A DNA stretch of 64,000 nucleotides, taken from the NCBI RefSeq assembly GCF_016820495.1, contig NZ_JADHDU010000008.1:17660-81659 (forward strand), in the 5' to 3' direction. Position numbers and translations under genes: made by a program. Source of the stretch: Planococcus beigongshangi (GTDB taxonomy: Bacteria > Bacillota > Bacilli > Bacillales_A > Planococcaceae). The notes below the pieces were generated by a model that was given only the letters and a program-made list of their open reading frames with translations, was not told the DNA's origin and ran no database searches. Below are positions 11,575 to 20,018 of the stretch, in pieces. The stretch's first letter is position 1, and every line of letters starts with the position of its first letter.

Positions 11575-12924
11575 ATGGGATTTGAAGATACAGCGCTTTT
11601 AAGCCGGATCCTGACATTGATGACCCTGTCGTTTCACATTCTTTACGCAACGATCGGAGTCGGTGTTCCACTGATGATCTTGATTGCTCAGTGGGTCGGG
11701 ATTAAAAAGAATGATGACCATTATATCCTGCTGGCCCGGAGATGGGCGAGAGGATTTGTTATTACAGTAGCGGTGGGGGTTGTGACCGGTACTGCGATCG
11801 GCCTGCAATTATCATTGCTCTGGCCAAACTTCATGCAGTTGGCCGGCAACGTCATAGCACTGCCGCTGTTCATGGAAGTTTTTGCATTTTTCTTTGAAGC
11901 TATTTTCCTTGGCATTTATCTGTATACATGGGATCGGTTTGAAGATCAGCGCAAGCATCTATTGCTGCTGATTCCAGTTGCTCTTGGTGCAGCTACTTCT
12001 TCCGTCTTCATCACAATCGTCAACGCATTCATGAATGCCCCGCAAGGTTTTGATATCTTGAACGGGGAACTGGTCAATGTCAGCCCGCTGCTCGCGATGT
12101 TCAGTCCGGCAGTGCCGACAAAAGTTGCGCACGTGATGGCGACTGCATTCATGACGAGTGCCTTTGTGCTCGCATCGATCGCCGCACTTCGCATCGTCCA
12201 AGGCTCGAAGCATGTCTACCATAAAAAAGCGTTGCTGCTGACAATGAAACTTGGTTTGGTGTTTTCAATCGCAACCGCACTCATCGGCGATTTTTCAGGA
12301 AAATACCTGGCTGAATACCAGCCTGAAAAATTAGCCGCCGCTGAATGGCATTTTGAAACGGAAGGCGAAGCCGAGTTGATCCTCTTCGGGGTTCTTGACG
12401 GGGAGGAACCGAAATATGCGATTAAGATCCCTTATGCACTCAGTATATTGGCACACGGCGTTCCCGGAGCTGAAGTGACCGGATTGAATGAGTTTCCGGA
12501 AGATGAGCGGCCGCCGCTCTGGATCCATTATCTGTTTGATCTGATGGTCACGATCGGCATGTGGCTGGCGTTCTTCTCCTTCGTGTATGTCATCGGGGCA
12601 TGGCGCAAATGGCCGATCATCCAGAAGAAATGGTTCCGCTGGCTTACAGTGGCGAGTGGCCCGCTGGCTTTGATCGCCATCGAAGCGGGCTGGTGGTTTA
12701 CAGAAGTCGGCCGACAGCCGTGGATATTGCGCGGCTACATGAAAACTTCCGAAGCTGCCACGACAAGCGGTCAGGTCGACTTGATGATCATCCTGTTTGC
12801 AGGCCTCTATTTTATCCTGGGCGTGGGGACGATCGTCGTTCTTACCCGGATGTACAAACGCAATCCGGTGGAAAAAGAACTTGCCCAAAGAGAAAAGACT
12901 GCTAAAGGCGGTGGCACAGAATGA
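11575..12924 (+). CDS. cydA: Cytochrome bd-type quinol oxidase subunit I
   Basis: Membrane subunit (449 residues, about nine helices) holding hemes b558, b595 and d of a bd-type terminal oxidase, which reduces oxygen with electrons from quinol. Visible conserved features are the N-terminal heme-ligand segment LSFHILYATIGVG, the glutamate-rich EVFAFFFEAIFLG helix, the conserved histidine in PTKVAHVMATAF and the GRQPW motif near residue 380. It resembles the Bacillus YthA/CioA branch with a short Q-loop. ATG 11575 follows SD GGAGGG. Start and stop overlap with cydB (ATGA) indicates coupled translation. Confidence 0.93.
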   Translation: MGFEDTALLSRILTLMTLSFHILYATIGVGVPLMILIAQWVGIKKNDDHYILLARRWARGFVITVAVGVVTGTAIGLQLSLLWPNFMQLAGNVIALPLFMEVFAFFFEAIFLGIYLYTWDRFEDQRKHLLLLIPVALGAATSSVFITIVNAFMNAPQGFDILNGELVNVSPLLAMFSPAVPTKVAHVMATAFMTSAFVLASIAALRIVQGSKHVYHKKALLLTMKLGLVFSIATALIGDFSGKYLAEYQPEKLAAAEWHFETEGEAELILFGVLDGEEPKYAIKIPYALSILAHGVPGAEVTGLNEFPEDERPPLWIHYLFDLMVTIGMWLAFFSFVYVIGAWRKWPIIQKKWFRWLTVASGPLALIAIEAGWWFTEVGRQPWILRGYMKTSEAATTSGQVDLMIILFAGLYFILGVGTIVVLTRMYKRNPVEKELAQREKTAKGGGTE

Positions 12925-13949
12925 CTCTGGAAATTATTGGTATTTCAGTTCTTTGGCTGTTTCTGTTCCTTTATGTCATTGTCGCATCGATCGATTTCGG
13001 TGCCGGATTTTTCAATGCCTACAGTGCTTTTACAGATAAGCAGCATATCCTGACAGGCATCATTCAGCGCTACCTGTCACCGGTATGGGAAGTGACGAAC
13101 GTGTTCTTCGTGTTCTTTTTTGTGGGGATCATCGGATTCTTCCCGCAAACCGCTTTCTATTACGGGACGACATTGCTCGTGCCTGCGAGCATAGCGCTGA
13201 TCCTGCTCGCGATACGCGGTTCGTATTACGCTTTCGCAACTTACGGGGCGAAAATCAATCACCGCGGTTATATTTATATGTACGGATTATCCGGATTGCT
13301 GCTGCCGGCATCATTATCCCCGGTGCTGGCAATGTCGGAAGGCGGATTCATCAAGATGGACGGCGGAGAGCCTTATCTTGACTATTGGGCGCTTTTTACA
13401 AGTCCATTGATGTGGAGCATCGTGGTGCTCAGTATTGCCGCAGTGCTGTATATCTCGGCTGTATTCCTGACTTGGTATGCGAATAAGGCGGGGGACGCCA
13501 AAGCGACAGAGCTGATGCGCAAATATGCGCTCATCTGGGCAGCACCCGCAATCATAACGGCTACCGGCATCATTTTCGAATTACGGAACCATACACCTGA
13601 ACATTTCGAACGCATCATGGATATCTGGTGGGTATTCGGTATCTCGTTCCTGCTGTTCGTCGGAACGGTCTATCTGATCTGGAAAAAGCGGAATTATGGA
13701 TTGGCGTTCATCCTGCTCGTCGGTCAATTCTTCACAGCATTTTTCGCTTACGGGGCATCCCATTATCCATATCTGCTGTATCCGTATCTGACCATTTATG
13801 ACAGCTTCACAAACGAATCGATGGCTATCGCCCTGATCATCGCCTTTATCGCGGGCCTCGGCTTACTGTTGCCGTCACTTTATCTATTGTTCCGTCTGTT
13901 CCTGTTCGATAAAGATTACGTCAAAGGCAAATCGGATTATCATGCATAA
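12921..13949 (+). CDS. cydB: Cytochrome bd-type quinol oxidase subunit II
   Basis: Partner subunit of the bd oxidase (342 residues, about eight to nine transmembrane helices). The N terminus GISVLWLFLFLYVIVASIDF holds the conserved D-F-G-A-G stretch of CydB/YthB, and WEVTNVFFVFFFVG matches the family's VWE motif. It overlaps cydA by four bases and is followed after 15 bp by a very small third gene. The three probably form one transcript closed by the terminator at 14078. Confidence 0.93.
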   Translation: MTLEIIGISVLWLFLFLYVIVASIDFGAGFFNAYSAFTDKQHILTGIIQRYLSPVWEVTNVFFVFFFVGIIGFFPQTAFYYGTTLLVPASIALILLAIRGSYYAFATYGAKINHRGYIYMYGLSGLLLPASLSPVLAMSEGGFIKMDGGEPYLDYWALFTSPLMWSIVVLSIAAVLYISAVFLTWYANKAGDAKATELMRKYALIWAAPAIITATGIIFELRNHTPEHFERIMDIWWVFGISFLLFVGTVYLIWKKRNYGLAFILLVGQFFTAFFAYGASHYPYLLYPYLTIYDSFTNESMAIALIIAFIAGLGLLLPSLYLLFRLFLFDKDYVKGKSDYHA

Positions 13950-13964
13950 AAGGAGGCAATTTCC

Positions 13965-14075
13965 ATGCAGGATTTCTTTATCTTCTATGCACCGTTCATC
14001 GTATTGATTGCTTCAATCATTTTCGGTTTCTGGTTTTCGCTGAAAGACGGACCGGTATCGAAGAAACGTGATTGA
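13965..14075 (+). CDS. cydS: CydS-like small subunit of cytochrome bd oxidase (36 aa)
   Basis: Single-helix protein of 36 residues beginning MQDFFIFYAP, with a hydrophobic helix (about 5-25) ending in FWFSLKD and a basic tail VSKKRD. SD AGGAGG at 13951-13956 is well placed. The pattern M-Q-x-F-x-I-x-Y-A-P followed by F-W-x-x-L-K-D resembles, from memory, the CydS subunit seen in the Geobacillus bd oxidase structure and YthC-type proteins. The position right behind cydB supports this. In the Geobacillus enzyme CydS packs against CydA near the heme groups. It is easily missed by gene callers. Confidence 0.85.
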   Translation: MQDFFIFYAPFIVLIASIIFGFWFSLKDGPVSKKRD

Positions 14076-14077
14076 CC

Positions 14078-14111
14078 AACGCGTCCAGGCTTAGCCTGGC
14101 GCGTTTTTTTA
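14078..14111 (+). terminator. Intrinsic terminator after cydABS
   Basis: Stem ACGCG-CCAGG / CCTGG-CGCGT with one bulged T, loop CTTAG, then seven T. Confidence 0.88.
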
Positions 14112-14185
14112 TGGACGGATATAAACCGGTTGGTCGCAGGCGCTTTTCTGTAGTAGAATAAAGAAATTGAAATGGAGTGAACGAA

Positions 14186-15550
14186 TTGAAACCTGTATCG
14201 AAAAATGACCGGCTGCTGGTCCATGTGGAAGATTTGACGCATGACGGCGCCGGAGTTGCCAAAATAGACGGTTATCCTTTATTCATCCACGGCGCTTTGC
14301 CGGGAGAAGATGTCCATGTCCACGTTTTAAAGACCCTGAAATCCTACGGTTTTGCGAAACTGCTGCAAATCGAGAATGCCTCGCCGTTCCGGGTTGAAGC
14401 GCCTTGTCCCGTATTCGACACATGCGGCGGCTGTCAGGTTCAGCATCTGTCCTATGAGGGCCAGATGACATTCAAACGGAAACTGGTGCGCGATGCCATC
14501 ACCCGCATCGGGAAATTGCCGGATGTGCCGGTTCATCCCGTCAAAGGAATGGAAGACCCGTGGCGCTACCGCAATAAATCCCAGATACCTTTCGGGATGG
14601 AAGAAGGGCGCGTGGTGGCCGGATTTTACGCGCCGCGTTCCCACAAAATCGCCGATACGGATATCTGCATCATCCAGACGCCCGAAGCGGACAGCATCAT
14701 GACCGGTATCAAACAGAAGCTGAGGGAAATGGGCATCGAACCTTATGAAGAAGAAACCCACCGGGGACAGCTACGCCACGTCGTCGTGCGGAAAGCACGG
14801 GCAACGGGTGAAGTCATGGTCGTCCTGGTCACGAAGAAAAAGAAATTCCCACAAGCTGAAAGAGCGGTGGAACTAATCCGTGAACTTGTGCCGGCAACGG
14901 TGTCGATCGTCCAGAACATCAATACAGAAAAAACCAACGTCATTTTCGGCGATGAAACGATTACGTTATGGGGCAACGATATTATCGAAGACCGCATCGG
15001 CGACGTGCGTTTTGAAATCTCTGCGCGTTCTTTCTATCAGATCAATCCCGGACAGACGGAAGTGCTGTACGGCCAGGCACTCCAGTATGCCGATCTGACC
15101 GGCAATGAAACCGTCATTGACGCCTATTGCGGCATCGGTACGATTTCTTTGTTCCTTGCACAAAAAGCGAAATTCGTCATGGGCGTCGAAATTGTACCGC
15201 CTGCGATTGAAGATGCTAAACGCAATGCCGAACTGAACGGATTCAGCAATACGCTGTTCGAAGCAGGGCCAGCCGAACAGGTGATTCCGCGCTGGTATAA
15301 GGAAGGGGAACGGGCTGATGTGCTGGTCGTCGATCCGCCAAGAAAAGGCTGCGATGAGCAATTGCTGCAGACGATCCTGAAACAGCGGCCAGAACGGGTG
15401 GTCTATGTGTCGTGCAATCCGGCGACACTTGCGCGCGACCTCCGTATTCTCGAAGACGGCGGCTACCGGACGCAGGAAGTTCAACCGGTGGATATGTTTC
15501 CGCAATCGACGCATTGTGAAGCGGTCGCATGGCTGAAGCTTGAACAATAA
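14186..15550 (+). CDS. rlmCD: 23S rRNA (uracil-5-)-methyltransferase RlmCD
   Basis: SAM-dependent RNA methyltransferase of the RumA/TrmA family (454 residues); B. subtilis RlmCD (YefA) makes both m5U747 and m5U1939 in 23S rRNA. An N-terminal TRAM domain is followed by the Fe-S cysteine cluster CPVFDTCGGCQ and the SAM site DAYCGIGTISLF. The VDPPRKGCD motif and the catalytic cysteine in VYVSCNPATLARDL follow. The start is most likely TTG 14186, six bases behind GGAGTG; the GTG at 14177 lies within that ribosome site. A likely promoter has -10 TAGAAT near 14154. A paralogue lies at 42002-43366. Confidence 0.95.
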   Translation: MKPVSKNDRLLVHVEDLTHDGAGVAKIDGYPLFIHGALPGEDVHVHVLKTLKSYGFAKLLQIENASPFRVEAPCPVFDTCGGCQVQHLSYEGQMTFKRKLVRDAITRIGKLPDVPVHPVKGMEDPWRYRNKSQIPFGMEEGRVVAGFYAPRSHKIADTDICIIQTPEADSIMTGIKQKLREMGIEPYEEETHRGQLRHVVVRKARATGEVMVVLVTKKKKFPQAERAVELIRELVPATVSIVQNINTEKTNVIFGDETITLWGNDIIEDRIGDVRFEISARSFYQINPGQTEVLYGQALQYADLTGNETVIDAYCGIGTISLFLAQKAKFVMGVEIVPPAIEDAKRNAELNGFSNTLFEAGPAEQVIPRWYKEGERADVLVVDPPRKGCDEQLLQTILKQRPERVVYVSCNPATLARDLRILEDGGYRTQEVQPVDMFPQSTHCEAVAWLKLEQ

Positions 15551-15561
15551 AATAGAAACGA

Positions 15562-15590
15562 ACCGGATGCATGAGCATCCGGTTTTTTTA
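15562..15590 (+). terminator. Intrinsic terminator after rlmCD
   Basis: Perfect stem ACCGGATGC/GCATCCGGT, loop ATGA, then seven T. Confidence 0.92.
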
Positions 15591-15667
15591 TTTTTCAGAT
15601 ACGTTTCATTATTAGGCGAGGGAGGGTAAAGAAAAGAGAATACATCTGTAAGGAGAGAACGATCAAC

Positions 15668-15826
15668 ATGGAGAACATACCCGAGTCGAAATTCGAAGAT
15701 AAACGCTCGAACGTCATTGAGGAATTGGTGGCCCAGAACGTCTTCAAGATTAACGGCCGTCAATTATATGAACTGAGTCTATATGAATTAATGAAGGAAT
15801 ATACGCAGAAAAGCCTAAGCTCGTAA
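15668..15826 (+). CDS. FbpA-like small protein (52 aa)
   Basis: Short acidic-to-neutral protein with RSNVIEELVAQNVFKINGRQLYELSLYELMKEY, split as KR-x4-IEELV and QLYELSLYELMKEY, which resembles the Fur-regulated basic protein A family (FbpA, Pfam PF13076) of Bacillus. In B. subtilis FbpA is part of the iron-sparing response. SD AGGAGAG lies about ten bases before the ATG. The terminator stem includes the last codons and the stop, so the transcript is probably a tiny monocistronic mRNA. I see no convincing Fur box upstream, so regulation is open. Family assignment rests on the short motif only. Confidence 0.7.
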   Translation: MENIPESKFEDKRSNVIEELVAQNVFKINGRQLYELSLYELMKEYTQKSLSS

Positions 15827-15845
15827 GCTGCGGCTTTTTTATTTT
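15809..15845 (+). terminator. Terminator overlapping the end of the FbpA-like gene
   Basis: Stem AAGCC..AGC / GCT..GGCTT with a two-base internal bulge on each side, then TTTTTTATTTT. The left arm is coding sequence and the loop contains the stop codon at 15824-15826. Confidence 0.8.
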
Positions 15846-15883
15846 GATTAATGCAGACATTGGACCGAAAGGGAGGGGAAGCT

Positions 15884-17332
15884 ATGCACCAGAAAAAATT
15901 GGAGGATTACCGCAAAGGGCGGCTGGATGAGATGACCATCGCCGAGATGCAGCAGGAAATGCACGAGGGCAAGGTCACTTCAGAAGAATTGGTGCTGATG
16001 TATAAAGAGAATATTTCACTGCGTGATAAGAACATCAACGCGGTATTGGAAATTAATCCGGATGCCCTGCAGATCGCCCAGGCCCTCGATTACGAACGCA
16101 AGCGAAGCGGAGCTCGCGGCCCGTTGCACGGGATTCCGATCCTGTTGAAAGACAATATGGATACCGGTGATAAAATGCATACCAGTGCAGGTTCGCTCGC
16201 ACTTGAAAATCATTATGCGCTGAAAGACGCGACTTTGGCTGAAAAGCTGAGAGGAGCAGGGGCGGTCATTCTCGGCAAAACGAATATGACCGAATGGGCT
16301 AATTTCATGTCGGATAAAATGACGAACGGTTACAGTTCTCGCGGCGGACAAGTGAAAAATCCATATGGTCCGTTTGATGTTGGCGGATCCAGTTCCGGAG
16401 CGGCCGCAGCTGTTGCGGCGAATTTGGCTGCGGCATCCATCGGTACGGAAACGTCCGGATCGATCATTGATCCGGCTGCCCAGAATAATCTGGTGGGCCT
16501 GAAACCGACCATCGGCATGGTAAGCAGGAGCGGTGTCATTCCGCTGTCTCATACCCAGGATATACCTGGGCCCATCGCCCGGACAGTCGAGGATGCAGTC
16601 ACTGTATTTACGGCGCTTATCGGGGTTGACCCGGAAGATCCGGTCACCAATATGGCCGCCGATTTTGAAGGATATGACTGGCTTGCCCACCTGAAAGAAA
16701 ATGGACTCGAAGGGGTCCGGCTGGCTGTGACGCCTGATTTGTTCAAGGAAATACCGGATGAGCAGCGGATATTATTTGAACAGGCAAAAGAACGGTTAAA
16801 AGAATGCGGCGCGGAAATCATCGAAGACGTGGACCTGGGGGCTAATCAGGAAGATCTTGGATTTGCAGTATTGCTTCATGAATTCAAAGCTGACTTGAAT
16901 GCCTATCTTGCCAAGACGGACCCGCTCAATCCGATCCGGACAATGGCTGACGTGGTCAGCTTCAATAATGAACACCCGGAAACGATGCTCAAGTTTGGAC
17001 AGAATCTGATGGAACAGGCGAACAGCCTTAGCGGTATGCTGACGGAGCGGGAATATGTGGAGGCGCTGGAACGCAACCGCTATCTGGCTGCGGAACAAGG
17101 CATCGACGCCACGTTAAAGGAAATCGATGCAGATGCGATTCTGCTGCCGCATGATTTCGGCTGCAATGTCGGAGCGGCTGCCGGATTCCCTGCCATTACC
17201 GTGCCTTACGGATTCACGGAAACAAAAGAGCCGTTCGGCATCACTTTTTATGGCCGGGCTTTTGATGAACCGAAATTAATCGAATACGCTTATGCGTTCG
17301 AGCAGGCTGTAAAAGGCAGAAAGAAACCATAG
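15884..17332 (+). CDS. Amidase-signature family hydrolase
   Basis: Stand-alone amidase of 482 residues. The catalytic triad of the family is intact: Lys89 in LLKDNMDT, cis-Ser169 in VGGSSSGAA and nucleophile Ser193 in GTETSGSII, with the same 24-residue serine spacing as in GatA. There is no signal peptide, so it is cytoplasmic. Unlike GatA it is not beside gatB or gatC and lacks GatA-specific surroundings, so it is more likely an aliphatic or aryl amide hydrolase; the substrate is unknown. ATG 15884 follows GGGAGGGG. The convergent terminator separates it from a tetR gene. Confidence 0.92.
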   Translation: MHQKKLEDYRKGRLDEMTIAEMQQEMHEGKVTSEELVLMYKENISLRDKNINAVLEINPDALQIAQALDYERKRSGARGPLHGIPILLKDNMDTGDKMHTSAGSLALENHYALKDATLAEKLRGAGAVILGKTNMTEWANFMSDKMTNGYSSRGGQVKNPYGPFDVGGSSSGAAAAVAANLAAASIGTETSGSIIDPAAQNNLVGLKPTIGMVSRSGVIPLSHTQDIPGPIARTVEDAVTVFTALIGVDPEDPVTNMAADFEGYDWLAHLKENGLEGVRLAVTPDLFKEIPDEQRILFEQAKERLKECGAEIIEDVDLGANQEDLGFAVLLHEFKADLNAYLAKTDPLNPIRTMADVVSFNNEHPETMLKFGQNLMEQANSLSGMLTEREYVEALERNRYLAAEQGIDATLKEIDADAILLPHDFGCNVGAAAGFPAITVPYGFTETKEPFGITFYGRAFDEPKLIEYAYAFEQAVKGRKKP

Positions 17333-17368
17333 GAAAAGGCGGCCGGAAAATTTCCGGGCCGCCTTTTC
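17333..17368. terminator. Bidirectional terminator between amidase and tetR
   Basis: Stem GAAAAGGCGGCCGGAAA / TTTCCGGGCCGCCTTTTC with an A and a T run at the two ends. Confidence 0.9.
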
Positions 17369-17380
17369 CTATGCATTTGC

Positions 17381-18238
17381 TCAGAGAGCCGCAAGCTTTT
17401 TCCATACCTGTTCGAGTAAAATCATCAATTCCGATTCCAGCTCAGGGTTTTTCGACAAGGTCCCCAGCACACTTTCAAGCAGGGTCTGGCGCGGTGTTTC
17501 TGCCAGCAATTCCTGGGATAAAAAAAGCACCAGCTGCCGGGAAGCGGCATCATCCAGCATCGTTTCGCTGTAACTTTCAAGCTGCTGGGAAAGTTCAGAC
17601 ACCGAAAGATTTGCTGAAGATTTTTCTGTATAGACGGTCGGAGCTAGGATAAACCGTTCCCCCGATTCGATTTGGGCAAGGACTGCCGTTTCCAGCCGTT
17701 TGATGACAAATGCCGCCAGCTTTTCAGTCGGCAGATTTTCATCTGTAGTCAATTGCCAGATATTGACCAATTGCTGGATGGTGCCATGGACGGATGCAGC
17801 ATTATCAAGGGCATAAGGTGCTGCTTGCTGGCCGTATATATCAACAATCCGTGATGTGATCCAGTCCAGTTCCACCCGGTAGGAATGCTTGGCAAAACCT
17901 TTTAATTCCGTGTCCCTGGAATAAAAGATGCTTTCATACAGCGAAAACAGATTTTTTTCGCGGTTCATCCGTATCCGGATACATAATTGTTCTGCAAGAA
18001 CTTCGGGGTCATCCACCGGTCTGCCGGCTGCAGCTTCCATGCGCTTCTGCCGAATTTCATTGCCGATGGATTCCATGATGGCAATGAGGCATTCGCTTTT
18101 AGAGGTGAAATAATTATAAAATGTTCCTTTCGAAATCCCGGCTTCGTCCAGGATATCCTGGATGGAAGTGGAATTATAGCCGTTCCCGATAAACAAGGTG
18201 TAGGCGGCATCCATGATATTCTGCTTTTTTCGATTCAT
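17381..18238 (-). CDS. TetR family transcriptional regulator
   Basis: Regulator of 285 residues, longer than the usual 190-220. The N-terminal helix-turn-helix (residues 5-50) has the family core STSIQDILDEAGISKGTFYNYFTSKSE, seen as TSIQDILDEAGISKGTF and YNYFTSK. The rest is a ligand-binding domain without recognisable specificity. It is divergent from an EmrB/QacA-type efflux gene, a layout in which such regulators normally repress the pump and themselves. The start has SD AAGGTGAG. The extended C terminus (about 60 extra residues) is unusual. Confidence 0.92.
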   Translation of the reverse strand: MNRKKQNIMDAAYTLFIGNGYNSTSIQDILDEAGISKGTFYNYFTSKSECLIAIMESIGNEIRQKRMEAAAGRPVDDPEVLAEQLCIRIRMNREKNLFSLYESIFYSRDTELKGFAKHSYRVELDWITSRIVDIYGQQAAPYALDNAASVHGTIQQLVNIWQLTTDENLPTEKLAAFVIKRLETAVLAQIESGERFILAPTVYTEKSSANLSVSELSQQLESYSETMLDDAASRQLVLFLSQELLAETPRQTLLESVLGTLSKNPELESELMILLEQVWKKLAAL

Positions 18239-18312
18239 CTACTCACCTTTTTATTTGTAATCTATTGCCAGAATACCATAAATCATGCTTTATGCAATTA
18301 AAATGAACAACC

Positions 18313-18353
18313 GGTATAATTTTGTTGATAAATGTATACCAGGAGTATAGAAT
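18313..18353 (+). promoter_or_regulatory. Promoter and candidate TetR operator for the efflux gene
   Basis: A sigma-A promoter TTGATA (18325-18330), 17 bp spacer, TAGAAT (18348-18353) lies before the MFS gene. An inverted repeat GGTATA (18313-18318) ... TATACC (18335-18340) straddles the -35 element, with the right half inside the spacer. A bound dimer there would block RNA polymerase. Promoter is read directly; the operator role is inference. Confidence 0.55.
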
Positions 18354-18411
18354 AGGGAAATGGAGATTTCAGAAGATCATTTCAACCAGATCAATACGGA
18401 GGAATAACAGA

Positions 18412-19884
18412 ATGATAGAACAGAAAAAACCGCCTTATGGCATAATCGCAATTTTATTTACCGGCGCATTTGTAGCTTTTTTCAATCAGACATTATTGAA
18501 TATCGCATTGCCCGAAATCATGGCGGATTTCGGTATAAAAGCTGCAACAGCCCAGTGGCTCGTTACCGGCTATATGCTCGTGAACGGTATCTTGATCCCG
18601 GCAAGTGCTTATTTCATCCAGCGATTTTCGAATCGCTCGGTCTTTATCGTTGCCATGTCCCTATTTTCACTGGGCACATTGATCGCAGGATTGGCACCGG
18701 TATTTTCAATGCTCCTGATAGGCCGTCTGCTGCAGGCTTCCGGGGCCGCTTTGATGATGCCGCTTCTTATGAATGTCATGCTGGTGGCATTTCCAGTTGA
18801 GAAACGTGGGACTGCCATGGGTTATTTCGGCCTCGTCATGGTCGTTGCCCCTGCAATCGGACCGACATTGTCGGGCTATATCGTTCAAAACTATGACTGG
18901 CGCGTGCTGTTTTTCATCGTGTTGCCGGTTGCCCTGATCCCGCTTCTATTAGGGATTTTCAAATTAAAGAATTTAACGTTCCAGAACCGGGAAATTTCGC
19001 TTGACAGATTTTCCCTTGTTTTATCAAGTCTCGGGTTTGGCGGTATTCTGTACGGCTTCAGTTCAGCGGGTACTTTAGGCTGGTCGAATCCGGTCGTTTA
19101 CGTCACCATCACCGTCGGGCTTGTTTCATTGGCTCTTTTCGTATGCCGCCAACTGAAGCTTGATGAACCGCTGCTTCAAATACGGATCTATAAATATCCG
19201 ATGTTCGCATTGTCTTCCATCATTTCCGTGGTGCTGTCGATGTCGATGTTCTCGGCCATGATCCTTATGCCGATCTATATCCAGACGATCAAAGGCATTT
19301 CGCCGATCAATTCAGGATTGCTGATGCTTCCGGGTGCACTGCTCATGGGTGTGATGTCGCCGATCACCGGCCGACTGTTCGATAAATGGGGAGCAAAAGT
19401 TCTGGCGATTCCCGGCTTGTCGCTGGTTGTCATCACCACTTATCTGTTCAGCCAATTGTCGCTGGATACGAGCTATTGGCAGATCATGCTGATCTATACA
19501 GTCCGGATGCTCGGTATTTCACTCGTCATGATGCCGGTCATGACGAACGGGCTGAACACTTTGCCGATGAAAGCCTATCCGCACGGAACAGCCATCAATA
19601 ATACGCTCCAGCAGGTATCTGGGGCAATCGGTTCAGCATTTCTTATCACGCTGATGAATACACGGACAGAATCAGCGGCCGGCGAATTGATGGCGCAGGG
19701 AACCGCACTTGAGAGCATCGAAAATTTAGCGATGCTTGAAGGCATCAATTTCTCATTCTTTGTTTCCACGTTCATTGCGCTGACTGCGCTTGTTCTGGCA
19801 CTGTTCATCAAAAAGCCGAATCGTCCTGTGACCGAACAGGATAAAGAGATTGTCTATTCCCGAAAAGAAGTATCAGACTCATAA
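18412..19884 (+). CDS. DHA2-family (EmrB/QacA type) multidrug MFS transporter
   Basis: Integral membrane exporter of 490 residues with about 14 transmembrane segments, typical of drug:H+ antiporter family 2. The N terminus GAFVAFFNQTLLNIALPEI carries the D/N-x-T-x-x-N-x-A-L-P motif of the family. GRLLQASGAALMMPL (motif C region) and the motif A loop GRLFDKWGAK are present. ATG 18412 follows CGGAGGA. The divergent tetR probably controls it. The substrate is unknown; it resembles B. subtilis LmrB/YusP-class pumps. Confidence 0.93.
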   Translation: MIEQKKPPYGIIAILFTGAFVAFFNQTLLNIALPEIMADFGIKAATAQWLVTGYMLVNGILIPASAYFIQRFSNRSVFIVAMSLFSLGTLIAGLAPVFSMLLIGRLLQASGAALMMPLLMNVMLVAFPVEKRGTAMGYFGLVMVVAPAIGPTLSGYIVQNYDWRVLFFIVLPVALIPLLLGIFKLKNLTFQNREISLDRFSLVLSSLGFGGILYGFSSAGTLGWSNPVVYVTITVGLVSLALFVCRQLKLDEPLLQIRIYKYPMFALSSIISVVLSMSMFSAMILMPIYIQTIKGISPINSGLLMLPGALLMGVMSPITGRLFDKWGAKVLAIPGLSLVVITTYLFSQLSLDTSYWQIMLIYTVRMLGISLVMMPVMTNGLNTLPMKAYPHGTAINNTLQQVSGAIGSAFLITLMNTRTESAAGELMAQGTALESIENLAMLEGINFSFFVSTFIALTALVLALFIKKPNRPVTEQDKEIVYSRKEVSDS

Positions 19885-19888
19885 CCGG

Positions 19889-19921
19889 AAAGCCGCACCT
19901 TTGATGGTGCGGCTTTTATTG
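19889..19921 (+). terminator. Intrinsic terminator after the efflux gene
   Basis: Stem AAAGCCGCACC/GGTGCGGCTTT with loop TTTGAT, then TTATT. Confidence 0.85.
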
Positions 19922-20018
19922 CATTTCACATGCTTTATTCGCATGGATGTCCTCCAAAAAAGGCGGTGGGACGCCAAATATGGTACACTGAAAACATTGA
20001 AGAAGAGGTGGAATCCAA

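Noticed and set aside
15590..15640. Possible Fur box upstream of the FbpA-like gene
   Set aside because: CATTATTAGG-type sequence matches only part of the 7-1-7 consensus; too weak to claim iron regulation.
14966..15763. 265-codon minus-strand frame across the end of rlmCD and the FbpA-like gene
   Set aside because: It runs through a terminator and opposite two better supported genes, with no family features.
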